From: Xanthobacter autotrophicus
GTDB taxonomy: Bacteria; Pseudomonadota; Alphaproteobacteria; Rhizobiales; Xanthobacteraceae
Assembly (NCBI RefSeq): GCF_005871085.1
Contig: NZ_VAUP01000015.1
Location: 682,001 to 746,000, forward strand
Direction: 5' to 3'
Length of the DNA stretch: 64,000 nt
The stretch's first letter is position 1; every line of letters starts with the position of its first letter. The notes under the pieces were generated by a model. That model saw nothing but the letters and a program-made list of their open reading frames with translations, did not search any database and was not told where the DNA came from. The position numbers were made by a program, and so were the translations under genes. Positions 34,053-46,502 of the stretch are shown piece by piece.

Positions 34053-35483
34053 TCAGAAGAGCGAACGGGCAGCGGCACCCGCCGCCTCGATAAGGGGAGC
34101 GGGATAGACGAAATAGAAGATGGTGAAAAGCCCGCTCACCGCCAGCACCGCCTTCAGCTCCGTAGGCATGGGGTCGAAGTCGTCCACCGGCTCGTCAAAA
34201 TACATGATCTTGACGACCCGCAGGTAATAGAACGCGCCGACCACCGAGGCAAGCACGCCCACCACCGCCAGGCCGTAGAGGCCCGCCTGGATCGCCGCGA
34301 CGAACACATAATATTTGGCGAGGAAGCCCGCGAGCGGCGGGATGCCGGCCAGGGAGAACATGAGCGCACCGAGCGCCAGCGCCATCACCGGGTTGCGGCG
34401 GGCAAGGCCGGACAGGTCCTCGATGGTCTCCACCGCCTGGCCCTTGCGACGCATGGTGAGCACGCAGGCGAAGGTACCCAGGGTCATCACCACATAGATG
34501 CTCATATACAGCAGCACGCCGCGCACGCCCTCGGGCGTGCCAGCTGCCAGGCCCACCAGCGCGAAACCCATGTGCCCGATGGAGGAATAAGCCAGCAGTC
34601 GCTTGATGTTGCGCTGGCCGATGGCGGCGAAGGCGCCGAGCACCATGGAGGCCAGCGAGACGAAGGCCACGATCTGCTGCCACTGGTGGGTGACGTGAGG
34701 GAATGCCTCGATGACGACACGCACGAAGATGGCCATGGCCGCCACCTTAGGAGCCGAGGCGAAGAAGGCCGTGACCGGGGTCGGCGCACCTTCATACACA
34801 TCCGGCGTCCACATGTGGAACGGCACCGCCGAAACCTTGAAGCACAGGCCGGCCAGCAGGAACACGATGCCGAAGATGAGCCCGAAGCTGGGCTCCTTGG
34901 CCACGGCGGCGATCTGCAGGAAGTTCACCGAGCCGGTGAAGCCATAGATGAACGAGGCGCCATAGAGCAGCATGCCCGACGACAGGGCGCCGAGAACGAA
35001 ATACTTCAGGCCAGCCTCGGTGGAGCGGATCGAGTCGCGGTTGATCGCCGCCACCACATAGAGCGACAGGCTCATGAGCTCGAGGCCGAGATAGAGCGCG
35101 ATCAGGTCACCCGCCGAAATCAGCATGCACATGCCGAGGGTGGCGATGACGACCAGCACGGCATATTCGAACTTGGCCTGCTTCTCCCGCGCCTGCCAGT
35201 CCACGGCCATGATCAGCGAGACCACCGCACCGAGCACCGCCAGGAGCTTCATGAAGCGGCTGTAGGCATCCACCACGAGGGAGCCGTTGAAGGCGGTGAC
35301 CTCGACGGCTGGCTGAAGCAGCACCAGCACGCCGACCGCCGCGAGCACGGCGATGGCAAGACCGGTGACGAGGTTCGCCGACCCCTCCCCGCGGACCGCG
35401 CCGATCAGGATCAGCACGATCGCCGAGATGGCAAGCACCAGTTCGGGCAGGACCGCGCCGATGGGTGGCAGGAGCTGCGTCAT
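34053..35483 (-). CDS. nuoN: NADH-quinone oxidoreductase subunit N
   Basis: Proton-pumping antiporter-like membrane subunit of complex I, 476 residues and about 14 helices. Recognisable stretches are [40 protein letters not shown] (a Lys/His-bearing channel segment) and [18 protein letters not shown]. Last nuo gene; birA follows almost without a gap, and nuoM ends 17 bases upstream. Confidence 0.96.
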   Translation of the reverse strand: MTQLLPPIGAVLPELVLAISAIVLILIGAVRGEGSANLVTGLAIAVLAAVGVLVLLQPAVEVTAFNGSLVVDAYSRFMKLLAVLGAVVSLIMAVDWQAREKQAKFEYAVLVVIATLGMCMLISAGDLIALYLGLELMSLSLYVVAAINRDSIRSTEAGLKYFVLGALSSGMLLYGASFIYGFTGSVNFLQIAAVAKEPSFGLIFGIVFLLAGLCFKVSAVPFHMWTPDVYEGAPTPVTAFFASAPKVAAMAIFVRVVIEAFPHVTHQWQQIVAFVSLASMVLGAFAAIGQRNIKRLLAYSSIGHMGFALVGLAAGTPEGVRGVLLYMSIYVVMTLGTFACVLTMRRKGQAVETIEDLSGLARRNPVMALALGALMFSLAGIPPLAGFLAKYYVFVAAIQAGLYGLAVVGVLASVVGAFYYLRVVKIMYFDEPVDDFDPMPTELKAVLAVSGLFTIFYFVYPAPLIEAAGAAARSLF

Positions 35484-35500
35484 TGAGCCGACCTCGAGAA

Positions 35501-37018
35501 TTAAAAGCTCAGCAGCAGGGCGGTCTTCACCGCACCCGCCACAGAATCGGTACGCGCGACGACCGCGTTCACCGCATGGGATGTCATATTGAGAATGGGC
35601 GCAGGCCAGATGCCGAACAGCACGGTCAGGATCACCAGAGGCACCATGATCACCATCTCACGGGGAGAAAGATCCATCATGGTCTTCAGCTTCTCCTTCT
35701 CGAGCGGTCCGAAGACCACGCGGAGATAGAGCCACAGGGCATAGCCGGCCGAGAGGATCACGCCGGTTGCCGCGAAAAAGGCCACCCAGGTGTTGCGCTC
35801 GAAGGCGGCGAGCATGGTCAGGAACTCGCCAATGAAGCCCGAGGTGCCCGGCAGGCCCACGTTGGCCATGGTGAAAACCATGAGCACCGTGGCGTAGAGC
35901 GGCATGCGGTGCACAAGCCCGCCGTAGGCCGCGATCTCGCGGGTATGCAGGCGGTCATAGATGACACCCACGCACAGGAACAGCGCCGCCGACACGAAGC
36001 CGTGGGAGATCATGAGGAACATGGCGCCCTGCAGGCCCTGCTCGTTCATGGCGAAGATGCCCATGGTCACGAAGCCCATGTGGGCGATGGACGAATAGGC
36101 GATCAGCTTCTTGATGTCCTCCTGAACGAGGGCCACCAGCGACGTATAGATGATGGCCACCACGGACAGGGTGAACACCAGCGGAGCGAAATAGTGGCTC
36201 GCCTCGGGGAACATGGGCAGGGAGTAGCGCAGGAAGCCGTAGCCGCCCATCTTCAACATCACGCCCGCAAGGATGACGGAGCCCGCGGTGGGCGCTTCCA
36301 CGTGGGCGTCGGGCAGCCACGTGTGCACCGGCCACATGGGCATCTTCACCGCGAAGGAGGCGAAGAAGGCGAGCCACAGCCAGATCTGCATGCCCGACGG
36401 GAAGCCATGCGCGAGCAGGGTCGGCACGTCGGTGGTGCCGGACTGCCAGTACATGGCCATGATGGCGAGCATCATGAGCACCGAGCCGGCCAGGGTGTAG
36501 AGGAAGAACTTGAACGCCGCGTAGACGCGCCGCTGACCACCCCAGACGCCGATGATGAGGAACATCGGAATGAGGCCGCCCTCGAAGAAGAAGTAGAAGA
36601 GGACGAGATCCAGGGCCGAGAAGGTGCCGATCATCAGTGTCTCGAGCACCAGGAACGCGATCATGTATTCCTTCACCCGCTTATGCACGCTCTCCCAGGA
36701 GGCGAGGATGCAGAAGGGCATGAGGAAGGTGGTGAGGATGACGAAGGGCAGCGAGATGCCATCCACACCCATATGGTAGGCGGCGAGATCGCCGAGCCAC
36801 GCCTTCTTCTCCACGAACTGGAAGCCGGGCGCGGCGGGATCGAAGCCGGGCAAAAGCAGCAGCGACACCACGAAGGTCACAAGGGTCGTCCACAGCGCCA
36901 CCCAGCGGGCATTGCGCGCGGAGACCTCGTCGTCGCCCCGCACCACCAGGATGAAGAGCGCGCCGACAAGCGGCAGGAAGGTGACGACGGAGAGGATGGG
37001 CCAGTCGGTCATCGTCAC
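35501..37018 (-). CDS. nuoM: NADH-quinone oxidoreductase subunit M
   Basis: Antiporter-like membrane subunit of complex I, 505 residues. Shows the family segments [57 protein letters not shown] and [20 protein letters not shown], including the channel lysines. Its first codons overlap the end of nuoL by four bases (ATGA), so the two are translationally coupled. Confidence 0.97.
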   Translation of the reverse strand: MTMTDWPILSVVTFLPLVGALFILVVRGDDEVSARNARWVALWTTLVTFVVSLLLLPGFDPAAPGFQFVEKKAWLGDLAAYHMGVDGISLPFVILTTFLMPFCILASWESVHKRVKEYMIAFLVLETLMIGTFSALDLVLFYFFFEGGLIPMFLIIGVWGGQRRVYAAFKFFLYTLAGSVLMMLAIMAMYWQSGTTDVPTLLAHGFPSGMQIWLWLAFFASFAVKMPMWPVHTWLPDAHVEAPTAGSVILAGVMLKMGGYGFLRYSLPMFPEASHYFAPLVFTLSVVAIIYTSLVALVQEDIKKLIAYSSIAHMGFVTMGIFAMNEQGLQGAMFLMISHGFVSAALFLCVGVIYDRLHTREIAAYGGLVHRMPLYATVLMVFTMANVGLPGTSGFIGEFLTMLAAFERNTWVAFFAATGVILSAGYALWLYLRVVFGPLEKEKLKTMMDLSPREMVIMVPLVILTVLFGIWPAPILNMTSHAVNAVVARTDSVAGAVKTALLLSF

Positions 37019-38940
37019 ACTCCGGCGAACATGAACCAGGTGATGAAAGCCGCGACGCCAATCAGCATCACGAAGGCGTAGTGGTAGAGGTAGCCGGTCT
37101 GGAGCCGAACCACCCCGCGTGTGACGTCGAGCACGCGCGCCGACACGCCGTTGGGGCCGAAGCCGTCGATGATGGTGCCGTCACCGCGCTTCCACAGCAG
37201 CCGGCCAATCCAGAGCGCCGGCTTCACGAAAATGCGGTCGTACAGCTCGTCGAAGTACCACTTGTTGAGCAGGAACTGGTAGAGCGCGTCCTGGGACTTG
37301 GCGAGCGCCGCCGGGACCGTCCGGTCAACGATGTAGAACCAGTAGGCGATCACGAAGCCGAGCACCATCATCAGCGTCGGCAGGTATTTCGCCCACAGCG
37401 GGATCTCGTGGATCTCGTGGAGGATGTGGTTCTCCGCACCCATGAAGATGGAGTGGCGGAAGAAGTCGTGCACGCCTTCGCCCACGAACACATTGTAGAG
37501 CGCAAAGCCCGCGATCACCGAACCGACGCCCAGCACGCCCAGCGGAATGGTCATCACCTTGGGCGATTCATGGGCCGCCTCATAATGGTGGTGATCGTGC
37601 GGGTGGCCATGAAAGGTCAGGAAGATCAGGCGCCAGGAGTAGAAGGAGGTCAGCGCCGCCGCCGCCACGGTCATGACCCAGCCGTAGAGGGCGAAATAAT
37701 TCTTCGAGGCCCACGCGGATTCGATGATGGCATCCTTGGAGTAATAGCCCGCAAGGAAGGGGAAGCCGGTGATGGCCAGGGTCCCGATCAGCATCATGAC
37801 GTAGGTGAAGGGGATCTTCTTGGCGAGCCCGCCCATGTTCCGCATGTCCTGCTCATGGTGCATCGCGTTGATGACCGAGCCGGCGCAGAGGAACAGAAGG
37901 GCCTTGAAGCAGGCGTGCGTTACCAAGTGGAACACGCCGATGGAATAGGCCCCTGCTCCCATGGCCACGAACATGTAGCCGAGTTGGGAACAGGTGGAAT
38001 AGGCGATCACCTTCTTGATGTCGTTCTGTACAAGGGCCACCGTGGCCGCGAACATGGCGGTGGTGGCGCCGATCAGCATCACCACGTTGAGCGCGGTCTG
38101 CGACAGCTCGAAGATGGGCGACATGCGCGCCACCATGAACACGCCGGCCGTCACCATGGTGGCGGCGTGGATGAGGGCGGACACCGGGGTCGGGCCCTCC
38201 ATGGCGTCCGGCAGCCAGGTGTGCAGCAGAAACTGCGCCGACTTGCCCATGGCGCCCACGAACAGCAGCAGGGCGATGACCGTGGGCGCGTCCCAATGGT
38301 GGCCGAGGAAGGGGATGGTCTTGCCGGCCAGCGACGGGGCGGCCGCGAACACCTCTTCAAAGGCGATGGAGCCGGTCATCACGAAGATGGCGAAGATGCC
38401 CAGCATGAAGCCGAAGTCGCCCACGCGGTTGACCACGAAGGCCTTCATGGCCGCAGCGTTCGCCGACGGCTTCTCGTACCAGAAACCGATGAGCAGGTAG
38501 GAGGCAAGGCCCACGCCCTCCCAACCGAAGAACAGCTGGAGCAGGTTATCCGCCGTCACCAGCATCAGCATGGCGAAGGTGAACAGGGACAGGTAGGCGA
38601 AGAAGCGCGGACGGCTGGGGTCCTCGTGCATGTAGCCGATGGAGTACAGGTGCACGAGGGACGACACCGTTGTGACCACGATCAGCATGATCACGGTCAT
38701 GGTGTCGACCCGGAAGGCCCAGTCGACCTTGAGGTCGCCCACATGGATCCACTGCATCACGTGGACGCGCGTGTCATGGTCGCCGAAGCCGACGCTGAAG
38801 AATGCGATCCAGGCCAGGAAACAGGCAATGAAGAGCAGCGAGGTGGTCACAACCTCGCTCGCCCGCGCACCGATGGTGCGGCCGAAAAAGCCGGCGATGA
38901 GGAAGCCGAGGAGCGGGAAGAATACGATCGCCTGATACAT
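37015..38940 (-). CDS. nuoL: NADH-quinone oxidoreductase subunit L
   Basis: Largest membrane subunit of complex I, 641 residues, with the antiporter core and a long C-terminal lateral helix region. Marker segments: [60 protein letters not shown], and [21 protein letters not shown] His-rich loop [14 protein letters not shown] in the cytoplasmic region after helix 13 is common in alphaproteobacterial NuoL. Four bases separate it from nuoK. Confidence 0.97.
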   Translation of the reverse strand: MYQAIVFFPLLGFLIAGFFGRTIGARASEVVTTSLLFIACFLAWIAFFSVGFGDHDTRVHVMQWIHVGDLKVDWAFRVDTMTVIMLIVVTTVSSLVHLYSIGYMHEDPSRPRFFAYLSLFTFAMLMLVTADNLLQLFFGWEGVGLASYLLIGFWYEKPSANAAAMKAFVVNRVGDFGFMLGIFAIFVMTGSIAFEEVFAAAPSLAGKTIPFLGHHWDAPTVIALLLFVGAMGKSAQFLLHTWLPDAMEGPTPVSALIHAATMVTAGVFMVARMSPIFELSQTALNVVMLIGATTAMFAATVALVQNDIKKVIAYSTCSQLGYMFVAMGAGAYSIGVFHLVTHACFKALLFLCAGSVINAMHHEQDMRNMGGLAKKIPFTYVMMLIGTLAITGFPFLAGYYSKDAIIESAWASKNYFALYGWVMTVAAAALTSFYSWRLIFLTFHGHPHDHHHYEAAHESPKVMTIPLGVLGVGSVIAGFALYNVFVGEGVHDFFRHSIFMGAENHILHEIHEIPLWAKYLPTLMMVLGFVIAYWFYIVDRTVPAALAKSQDALYQFLLNKWYFDELYDRIFVKPALWIGRLLWKRGDGTIIDGFGPNGVSARVLDVTRGVVRLQTGYLYHYAFVMLIGVAAFITWFMFAGV

Positions 38941-38944
38941 GGCC

Positions 38945-39253
38945 TCAGCCCTTCATGGCGTTGATGTCCTCGACGGCGATCGAACCGCGGTTGCGGTAGA
39001 ACACCACGAGGATGGCGAGGCCGATGGCCGCCTCGGCCGCCGCGACGGTGAGGACGAGCAGCGCGAAGATCTGGCCCGTCAGGTTCCCGAGAAATGCCGA
39101 GAACGACACCAGATTGATATTCACGGCGAGGAGGATCAGCTCCACCGACATGAGGATCACGATCACATTCTTCCGGTTGAGGAAGATGCCCAGCGTCCCC
39201 AGCGTGAACAGGATCGCCGCGACCGTCAGATAGTGGGAGAGACCGATGACCAT
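38945..39253 (-). CDS. nuoK: NADH-quinone oxidoreductase subunit K
   Basis: Small three-helix membrane subunit, 102 residues from ATG 39253 (two earlier in-frame starts are too close to the GAGGGAG ribosome site). [15 protein letters not shown] carries the conserved membrane Glu needed for proton transfer, and [17 protein letters not shown] the second one. Length equals the family norm. Confidence 0.95.
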   Translation of the reverse strand: MVIGLSHYLTVAAILFTLGTLGIFLNRKNVIVILMSVELILLAVNINLVSFSAFLGNLTGQIFALLVLTVAAAEAAIGLAILVVFYRNRGSIAVEDINAMKG

Positions 39254-39264
39254 GCCCATCTCCC

Positions 39265-39879
39265 TCAAAGGCCCTGGCCGGGGCGCACCTTGACCACGTC
39301 CATGGCGGTCTTGGCGGTACGCGCGACCTGCGCCGAGATATTCTGACGCTTCACGTTCACCTTGTGGCGGAGGGTGAGCACGATGGCGCCGATCATGGCG
39401 ACCAGGAGAACAAAGCCTGCCGCCTGGAAGAAGTAGATGTAGTCGGTGTAGAGCACCCGCCCGATGGCCTGGACGTTGCCCACGTCACCGGCGGACGGCG
39501 GCGCCGAGGCAACCGCGGACGCGACGCCCGGCCCCGTCACCCAAGCGCCGACGACGAGCACAAGCTCGGCGAGGAAAATGAGGCCGACCACGAGGCCCAC
39601 CGGCAGATATTGCAGGAAGCCCTGGCGCAGCTCCACGAAGTCCACGTCGAGCATCATCACCACGAAGAGGAAGAGCACCGCCACCGCGCCCACATAGACC
39701 ACCACCAGGATCAGCGCGAGGAACTCCGCACCGATCAGGATGAAGAGCCCCGCCGCGTTCACGAAGGCGAGGATGAGGAACAGCACGGACTGCACCGGGT
39801 TGCGGGAGGAGATCACCATGAAGGCGGACGCCACCAGCACGAAGGCGAAGAGATAGAAAAACGCTGCCGCGACGTTCAT
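39265..39879 (-). CDS. nuoJ: NADH-quinone oxidoreductase subunit J
   Basis: Membrane subunit of complex I, 204 residues, five helices. [20 protein letters not shown] and [20 protein letters not shown] (with the pi-bulge helix) are typical. The C-terminus is extended and basic ([20 protein letters not shown]). ATG 39879 begins [13 protein letters not shown]; the upstream frame to 40023 overlaps the hairpin region and is not coding. Confidence 0.95.
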   Translation of the reverse strand: MNVAAAFFYLFAFVLVASAFMVISSRNPVQSVLFLILAFVNAAGLFILIGAEFLALILVVVYVGAVAVLFLFVVMMLDVDFVELRQGFLQYLPVGLVVGLIFLAELVLVVGAWVTGPGVASAVASAPPSAGDVGNVQAIGRVLYTDYIYFFQAAGFVLLVAMIGAIVLTLRHKVNVKRQNISAQVARTAKTAMDVVKVRPGQGL

Positions 39880-40023
39880 GCGCGAAGCCCCCCTCCCCGC
39901 GGCGCGCTCGCGCCGGTCATGTCCGGCCCCGAATGGCGGCCGGCCTGTCGATTGCCTTGACGCATCCCAAAAGTCCACTGTCGTGTCGTCGCGCAGGACG
40001 CGTGACGCTCGGCTGTCCCCCAC

Positions 40024-40077
40024 TGCCGGCCGAAAGCCGGCAACATCAATTCCTGCCTTCCGGCCACCGGCCGGAAG
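40024..40077 (-). other. Two hairpins between nuoI and nuoJ
   Basis: Read on the plus strand, CTTCCGGCC (40057-40065) pairs with GGCCGGAAG (40069-40077) over a 3-base loop, and TGCCGGC (40024-40030) pairs with GCCGGCA (40036-40042) over CGAAA. The first starts four bases after the nuoI stop. No T run follows, so they look like mRNA processing or stability elements or partial terminators within the operon rather than its end. Confidence 0.55.
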
Positions 40078-40080
40078 CGC

Positions 40081-40569
40081 TCAGCGATACGGCGCATCCA
40101 TGGCGATGGAGCGCGCGATCTCACGCTCCCATCGGTCGCCGTTCGCGAGCAGCTTTTCCTTGTCGTAATAGAGCTCTTCGCGGGTTTCCGCGGCGAACTC
40201 GAAGTTCGGCCCCTCGACGATAGCATCCACCGGGCAAGCCTCCTGGCAGAAGCCGCAATAGATGCACTTCACCATGTCGATGTCGTAACGGGTGGTGCGG
40301 CGGGTGCCGTCATTGCGGCGCGGGCCAGCCTCGATGGTGATGGCCTGCGCCGGGCAGATGGCCTCGCACAGCTTGCAGGCGATGCAGCGCTCTTCCCCGT
40401 TGGGATAGCGGCGCAGCGCATGCTCGCCGCGAAAGCGCGGCGACAGCGGCCCCTTCTCGAAGGGATAGTTCAGCGTCGCCTTGGGCTTGAAGAAATAGCG
40501 CATGGCGAGGAAGAAGCCGGAGACGAGCTCCGTCAGGAAGAGGCCGCGCGCGGCCTGATCGAGCTTCAT
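40081..40569 (-). CDS. nuoI: NADH-quinone oxidoreductase subunit I
   Basis: Peripheral-arm ferredoxin-like subunit, 162 residues, holding two [4Fe-4S] clusters (N6a, N6b) in [16 protein letters not shown] and [36 protein letters not shown] is the usual lead-in. ATG 40569 gives [20 protein letters not shown] as in related proteins. A 201-base gap with hairpins separates it from nuoJ, the longest gap inside the operon. Confidence 0.97.
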   Translation of the reverse strand: MKLDQAARGLFLTELVSGFFLAMRYFFKPKATLNYPFEKGPLSPRFRGEHALRRYPNGEERCIACKLCEAICPAQAITIEAGPRRNDGTRRTTRYDIDMVKCIYCGFCQEACPVDAIVEGPNFEFAAETREELYYDKEKLLANGDRWEREIARSIAMDAPYR

Positions 40570-40612
40570 GAACGCTCTCCCGAAGGGCAGTGCGGAAGAA
40601 GGGCGGGCGCGG

Positions 40613-41632
40613 TCATCGCGGCGCCGTCCCGGTGAAGTGCAGCACGCTCGCAACCACCACCACGGCGACCAGCGAGATCGGCAGGAACACCTTCCAGCCG
40701 AGTCGCATGAGCTGATCGTAGCGATAGCGCGGCACCATGGCCTTCGCCATGGCGAAGAGGAAGAACATGAAGCACACCTTGATGACGAACCACACAAGGC
40801 CCGGCACCCAGGTGAAGGGAGCGAACGGCAGCGGCGAGAGCCAACCGCCGAGGAACAGGATGGTCGCCATGGCGCACATGGTCACGATGGCCACGTACTC
40901 ACCCAGCATGAACAGCAGGTAGGGCGTCGAGCCGTATTCGGTCATGAAGCCTGCCACCAGCTCCGACTCCGCTTCCACGAGGTCGAAGGGCGGGCGGTTG
41001 GTCTCGGCCAGGGCCGAGATGAAGAAAATCACGAACATGGGCAGGAGCGGCAGGACGTACCAGTTCAGGAAGCCGAACCGGCCGTTCTGTGCCTCGACGA
41101 TCTGCGTCAGGTTCAACGACCCCGCGCACATCAGCACCGTGATGATCACGAAGCCGATGGAGACCTCGTAGGACACCATCTGCGCCGCGGAGCGCAGGGA
41201 CGCCAGGAACGGGTACTTCGAGTTCGAAGCCCAGCCGCCCATGATGATGCCGTACACGCCCAGCGATGAAATTGCGAAGATATAGAGCACGCCAACGTTC
41301 AGGTCGGCGATCACCCAGCCCTTGGCGATGGGCACCACCGCCCAGGCGGCGAGTGCCAATACGCAGGTCACCAGCGGGGCGAGCAGGAAGATCGCCTTGT
41401 TGGCACCCGCCGGGATGGTGGGCTCCTTCAAGACAAACTTCAGCAGGTCGGCGAACGACTGCAGCAGGCCGAAGGGACCCACCACGTTCGGGCCGCGCCG
41501 CAGCTGTACCGCCGCCCAGATCTTGCGATCGGCAAGCAGGATAAAGGCGATGAAAATCAGGAGCGCCACGAGCAGAGCAAGACTCTGCCCGAGGATGATC
41601 AGCACCTGGATAAGGGTATCCTGCCAGTTCAT
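40613..41632 (-). CDS. nuoH: NADH-quinone oxidoreductase subunit H
   Basis: Quinone-site membrane subunit, 339 residues, eight helices. [20 protein letters not shown], the Glu-rich cytoplasmic loop [20 protein letters not shown] and [20 protein letters not shown] are diagnostic, forming part of the quinone tunnel with NuoB and NuoD. Normal length, no oddities. Confidence 0.97.
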   Translation of the reverse strand: MNWQDTLIQVLIILGQSLALLVALLIFIAFILLADRKIWAAVQLRRGPNVVGPFGLLQSFADLLKFVLKEPTIPAGANKAIFLLAPLVTCVLALAAWAVVPIAKGWVIADLNVGVLYIFAISSLGVYGIIMGGWASNSKYPFLASLRSAAQMVSYEVSIGFVIITVLMCAGSLNLTQIVEAQNGRFGFLNWYVLPLLPMFVIFFISALAETNRPPFDLVEAESELVAGFMTEYGSTPYLLFMLGEYVAIVTMCAMATILFLGGWLSPLPFAPFTWVPGLVWFVIKVCFMFFLFAMAKAMVPRYRYDQLMRLGWKVFLPISLVAVVVVASVLHFTGTAPR

Positions 41633-41687
41633 GTCCTCGATCCCGTGCCGCTTGCAGCTGTCCCGTTCACGTACGCAGCCATCCCCG

Positions 41688-43766
41688 TCACTCCGCAGCC
41701 TGCGCTGTCGCCGCGAGGCGCAGGGCAGAGCATTCGGCCATCACCGCGGAGGCGCGGGCGATGGGGTTGGTGAGGAAGAAATCGTCGATGGGCAGCGCGA
41801 ACGCTGCCTTGTCCACGGTACCCCCGGCCTGGGCCAGGGTGGCCAGAGCCGCCGGATCCGCCGCGACCGCCTCGTCGATATGGCCGAGGTGGGGATAGGC
41901 GGCGACCAATTGAGCCCGGAGCGCCAGCACATTGTCGAATGGCAGGGTCTGGCCCAGCACATCCGACAGAGCACGCAGGATGGCCCAATCCTCGCGGGCC
42001 TCACCAGGCGGGAAAGCGGCGCGGTTGGCGAACTGCACCCGGCCTTCCGTATTCACATAGAGGCCGGACTTTTCCGGATAGGCCGCGCCGGGAAGGATCA
42101 CGTCCGCCCGGTGCGCGCCGGCGTCGCCATGGGTGCCGAGATAGACCACGAAGGCGCCGGGGGCGATCTCCACCTCGTCGGCGCCCAGGAGGAAGGCGAC
42201 ATCGAGGCCGCCCGGGGCGGTCATGGCCGCCACATCCAGCCCGCCCACGCCCGGCACCGCGCCCACGTCAAGGGCGCCGACACGGGCCGCGGCGGTGTGG
42301 AGCACCGCGAAGCCGTTCCAGCCGTCCTTGACCGCGCCGCAGGCGACCGCCACGCGGGCCGCCAGCGCCAGCACCGCGGCGCCGTCCGGCCGCGCCAGAG
42401 CGCCTTGCCCAACGATGATCAGCGGACGCTGGGCCTTGCGCAGCACCTCGCCGAAGGCGCCGGTGCCGGCGAGATCGGAGAGGCTGTCCGGGCCGGCGCC
42501 GAGATACTCATAGGGGTAGGTGAGGTCCACCTTGGTGCCGATGAGGCCCAGCTTGAGCCCGCCCTGCCGCCAGCGCTTGCGAATGCGCGCATTGAGGACC
42601 GAGGCCTCGTGGCGCGGATCCGTGCCTACCAGCAGGATGGCGTCGGCCTCGTCGATGCCAGCGATGGTGGGGTTGAACACATAGGTCGCGCGGCCCAGCG
42701 CGGGATCGAGCGCCGCGCCGTCCTGGCGGCAGTCGATATTGGCCGAGCCCAGCTTGCCGATCAGCGTCTTGAGGGCAAACACCTCTTCCACGCTGGCGAG
42801 GTCGCCGACGATGGCGCCCAGCTTCGTGGCCGGAGCCGCCTTCACCTTGGCGGCGATGGCGGCGAACGCCTCGGACCAGGATGCGGCGACCAGCCTGCCG
42901 TCCTTGCGCACATAGGGCCGGTCGAGGCGCTGGACCTTCAGGCCGTCCCACACATAGCGGGACTTATCGGAGATCCACTCCTCGTTCACCACGTCGTTGT
43001 TGCGCGGAAGGATGCGCATCACTTCACGGCCGCGGGTGTCGATGCGGATGTTGGAGCCCACCGCGTCCATCACGTCGACGGACTCGGTCTTGATCAGCTC
43101 CCACGGCCGGGCATGGAACTGGTAGGGCTTGTGGGTGAGGGCGCCCACTGGGCACAGGTCCGCCACGTTGCCCTGCATCTCCGAGCGCATGGCGTGCTCG
43201 AGATAGGTGGTGATCTCCATGTCCTCACCGCGCCCAATGGCGCCGAGGTCCGGCACGCCGGCCACTTCCGTAGAGAAGCGCACGCAGCGGGTACACTGGA
43301 TGCACCGGTTCATGGAGGTGCGCACCAGCGGGCCGATGTATTTGTCCTCGACGGCGCGCTTGTTCTCGGCGAAGCGCGAGGTGTCCGCGCCGTAGGCCAT
43401 GGCCTGGTCCTGCAGATCGCACTCGCCGCCCTGGTCGCAGATCGGGCAATCCAGCGGGTGGTTGATGAGCAGGAACTCCATCACCCCTTCGCGGGCCTTC
43501 TTCACCATGGGGCTCTTGGTAAGCACCACGGGCGGCTCGCCATTGGGGCCGGGACGCAGGTCCTTCACCGCCATGGCGCAGGAGGCGGTGGGCTTGGGCG
43601 GCCCGCCCTTCACTTCCACCAGGCACATGCGGCAATTGCCGGCGATGGACAGCCGCTCATGGAAGCAGAAGCGCGGAATCTCGACGCCCGCCGCCTCGCA
43701 CGCCTGGAGTAGCGTGTATTCGGCCGGTACATCGACTTCTGTGCCGTCGACGACGATCTTCGCCAT
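41688..43766 (-). CDS. nuoG: NADH-quinone oxidoreductase subunit G
   Basis: Large iron-sulfur subunit, 692 residues. N-terminal [2Fe-2S] ferredoxin domain ([19 protein letters not shown]), a His/Cys-ligated [4Fe-4S] site ([18 protein letters not shown]), then [20 protein letters not shown] and [17 protein letters not shown], followed by a molybdopterin-oxidoreductase-like domain that has lost its cofactor. ATG 43766 is preceded by GAGGTGG; a GTG nine bases earlier is less well placed. The ATG overlaps the stop of the VOC remnant (TGATG). Confidence 0.96.
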   Translation of the reverse strand: MAKIVVDGTEVDVPAEYTLLQACEAAGVEIPRFCFHERLSIAGNCRMCLVEVKGGPPKPTASCAMAVKDLRPGPNGEPPVVLTKSPMVKKAREGVMEFLLINHPLDCPICDQGGECDLQDQAMAYGADTSRFAENKRAVEDKYIGPLVRTSMNRCIQCTRCVRFSTEVAGVPDLGAIGRGEDMEITTYLEHAMRSEMQGNVADLCPVGALTHKPYQFHARPWELIKTESVDVMDAVGSNIRIDTRGREVMRILPRNNDVVNEEWISDKSRYVWDGLKVQRLDRPYVRKDGRLVAASWSEAFAAIAAKVKAAPATKLGAIVGDLASVEEVFALKTLIGKLGSANIDCRQDGAALDPALGRATYVFNPTIAGIDEADAILLVGTDPRHEASVLNARIRKRWRQGGLKLGLIGTKVDLTYPYEYLGAGPDSLSDLAGTGAFGEVLRKAQRPLIIVGQGALARPDGAAVLALAARVAVACGAVKDGWNGFAVLHTAAARVGALDVGAVPGVGGLDVAAMTAPGGLDVAFLLGADEVEIAPGAFVVYLGTHGDAGAHRADVILPGAAYPEKSGLYVNTEGRVQFANRAAFPPGEAREDWAILRALSDVLGQTLPFDNVLALRAQLVAAYPHLGHIDEAVAADPAALATLAQAGGTVDKAAFALPIDDFFLTNPIARASAVMAECSALRLAATAQAAE

Positions 43767-43921
43767 CACTTCCACCTCGCCTTAGCCGCGCCGTGCGCTG
43801 CAACGGGAGCGCCGGCACGCAACAGGTTGCCGTCCGGGTCCCACAAATGGAATTCGCGCATGCCCCACGCCACAGGATCGGCGGCCTGAAGGGTGAGGTA
43901 AAGCTCTGCTATACGGGCCAC
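43766..43921 (-). pseudogene. C-terminal remnant of a VOC/glyoxalase-family gene inside the nuo operon
   Basis: A 51-codon frame from GTG 43921 reads REFHLWDPDGNLLRAGAP near its end, the closing strand of VOC-fold (glyoxalase/bleomycin resistance) proteins, which are about 120-130 residues long. Upstream there is no first module because the membrane-protein gene ends five bases earlier. The stop overlaps the nuoG start. Likely a truncated gene kept for its coupling to nuoG, or translated as a short peptide. Confidence 0.55.
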
Positions 43922-43925
43922 GGCG

Positions 43926-44294
43926 TCAGCTTTGCACAGTTTTCGTTGCCCGTGCGAGCTTCAGCAGAGCCAAGGCACCGACCACGGAAAACAGGGGCAA
44001 TCCGACGGCTTCGATCATGGTCAACGTCATGTAGGTCACGGGCTTCATAGGACCCGACAGGACGAAGGCCTTCACGAAGCCGAACACAAGCAGGAAAACC
44101 GCGGGCGAAATCACCGCCGCCGACAACCACGTCGCCGCTCCGAGCAACGCGGCGATCTGCGAAAGCGCGGCATATGCGGCGACGAGGCAGACAAGCAGCA
44201 CGAGCTTTCCGACAGCGGCGATGCCCCCTACGAGGGCCACCGCCACGGCGACAATGCCAGTGCCGATCAGCAGCACAGCGAGCTTCTGCTTCAT
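43926..44294 (-). CDS. Small four-helix membrane protein between nuoF and nuoG
   Basis: 122 residues from ATG 44294 (MKQKLAVLLIGTGIVAVAVA), with four hydrophobic helices: the N-terminal one, VGKLVLLVCLVAAYAALSQI, AAVISPAVFLLVFGFVKAFV and IEAVGLPLFSVVGALALLKL. GGAG lies seven bases before the ATG. It begins five bases after the nuoF stop, so it is co-transcribed. I do not recognise a family; it is not one of the 14 standard subunits. A hypothetical gene at this place is known in related genomes (from memory). Confidence 0.7.
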   Translation of the reverse strand: MKQKLAVLLIGTGIVAVAVALVGGIAAVGKLVLLVCLVAAYAALSQIAALLGAATWLSAAVISPAVFLLVFGFVKAFVLSGPMKPVTYMTLTMIEAVGLPLFSVVGALALLKLARATKTVQS

Positions 44295-44298
44295 CACC

Positions 44299-45600
<1,302 letters not shown>

Positions 45601-45605
45601 GGCGG

Positions 45606-46427
45606 TCACTCCCCTGCGCCGGACGGCTTGGTGGCTTCGGCCGCGACGGCCTCGCGCTTTTCGCGGGTATCCGCTCCGTCCGCCGCCTTCTCCTGCGCCG
45701 CAGACAGGGCGGCCGTGGGATCCACCGGGCTCTCGGCCGCAGCGCGCGGCAGACCCGCGGCGAGCAGGTCCGGGGTCTCGGTGGCGGGAGCGTCGGCGAA
45801 GCCGGGCACGTTGGACTTGAAGGCATAGAGCGCAGGATCGATGAGCACCCGCGCGCCGCCCTCTGGCTCGGAGCCCTGGCGCGTATTCTGCGGGCCCACC
45901 TTCACAGGACGACCGGCGGCGAGATCATCGAGCAGTTTCTCGAAGTTCTCGGGCGTCAAGTCCTCGTAGTAATCGTCGTTGATCTGCACCATGGGCGCAT
46001 TGGTGCAGGCGCCCAGGCACTCAACCTCAAGCCAGGAGAAGGTGCCATCGGCGGAAACGTGCCGCTCGTGGCCGATCTTCCTTTCGCACACATGCCGGAT
46101 CGCCTCGGCGCCGCGCAGCATGCAGGGCGTCGTGCCGCAGAGCTGCACGAAATACTTCCCCACCGGTTCAAGGTTGAACATGGTGTAGAAGGTCGCCACC
46201 TCCAGCACGCGGATGTTGGCCATGCCGAGGCGCTCCGCCACCGCGCGGATGGCCGGCTCAGGCAGCCAGCCGCCAGCGGCCTTCTGCGTCTCCCACAGGA
46301 GCGGGACCACGGCACTGGCCTGCCGGCCTTCTGGATATTTCGCGATCAGCTTCTGGGCGACGGCCTCAAGCTCCGGCGTGAAGTCGAAGCTCTCGGGCTG
46401 CTCGGCGGCGAGGCGGCGGACAGACAT
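45606..46427 (-). CDS. nuoE: NADH-quinone oxidoreductase subunit E with extended C-terminus
   Basis: Thioredoxin-fold [2Fe-2S] (N1a) subunit. Cluster ligands are in [12 protein letters not shown] and [14 protein letters not shown]; the core ends about residue 175 at [20 protein letters not shown]. The family is usually 160-200 residues; here 273, the extra 90 or so being Ala/Pro/Glu/Lys-rich ([20 protein letters not shown]), probably disordered. Similar tails occur in other Hyphomicrobiales. Its role is to form the NADH dehydrogenase module with NuoF. Confidence 0.95.
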   Translation of the reverse strand: MSVRRLAAEQPESFDFTPELEAVAQKLIAKYPEGRQASAVVPLLWETQKAAGGWLPEPAIRAVAERLGMANIRVLEVATFYTMFNLEPVGKYFVQLCGTTPCMLRGAEAIRHVCERKIGHERHVSADGTFSWLEVECLGACTNAPMVQINDDYYEDLTPENFEKLLDDLAAGRPVKVGPQNTRQGSEPEGGARVLIDPALYAFKSNVPGFADAPATETPDLLAAGLPRAAAESPVDPTAALSAAQEKAADGADTREKREAVAAEATKPSGAGE

Positions 46428-46502
46428 GGGGTCAGATCCCGGAACGAGCCGGGCGCGAAGCGCACGCCGGCATCGGGCGGAGGGAAGCGGAAAGGCGGGC
46501 CA

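Noticed and set aside
31074-35486. A 1470-codon open frame on the plus strand, and similar long frames opposite nuoM, nuoL and the autotransporter
   Set aside because: They are antisense to well-identified genes. Their residues are His/Arg/Gly/Asp-rich with no family resemblance, as expected from a GC-rich codon pattern read backwards.
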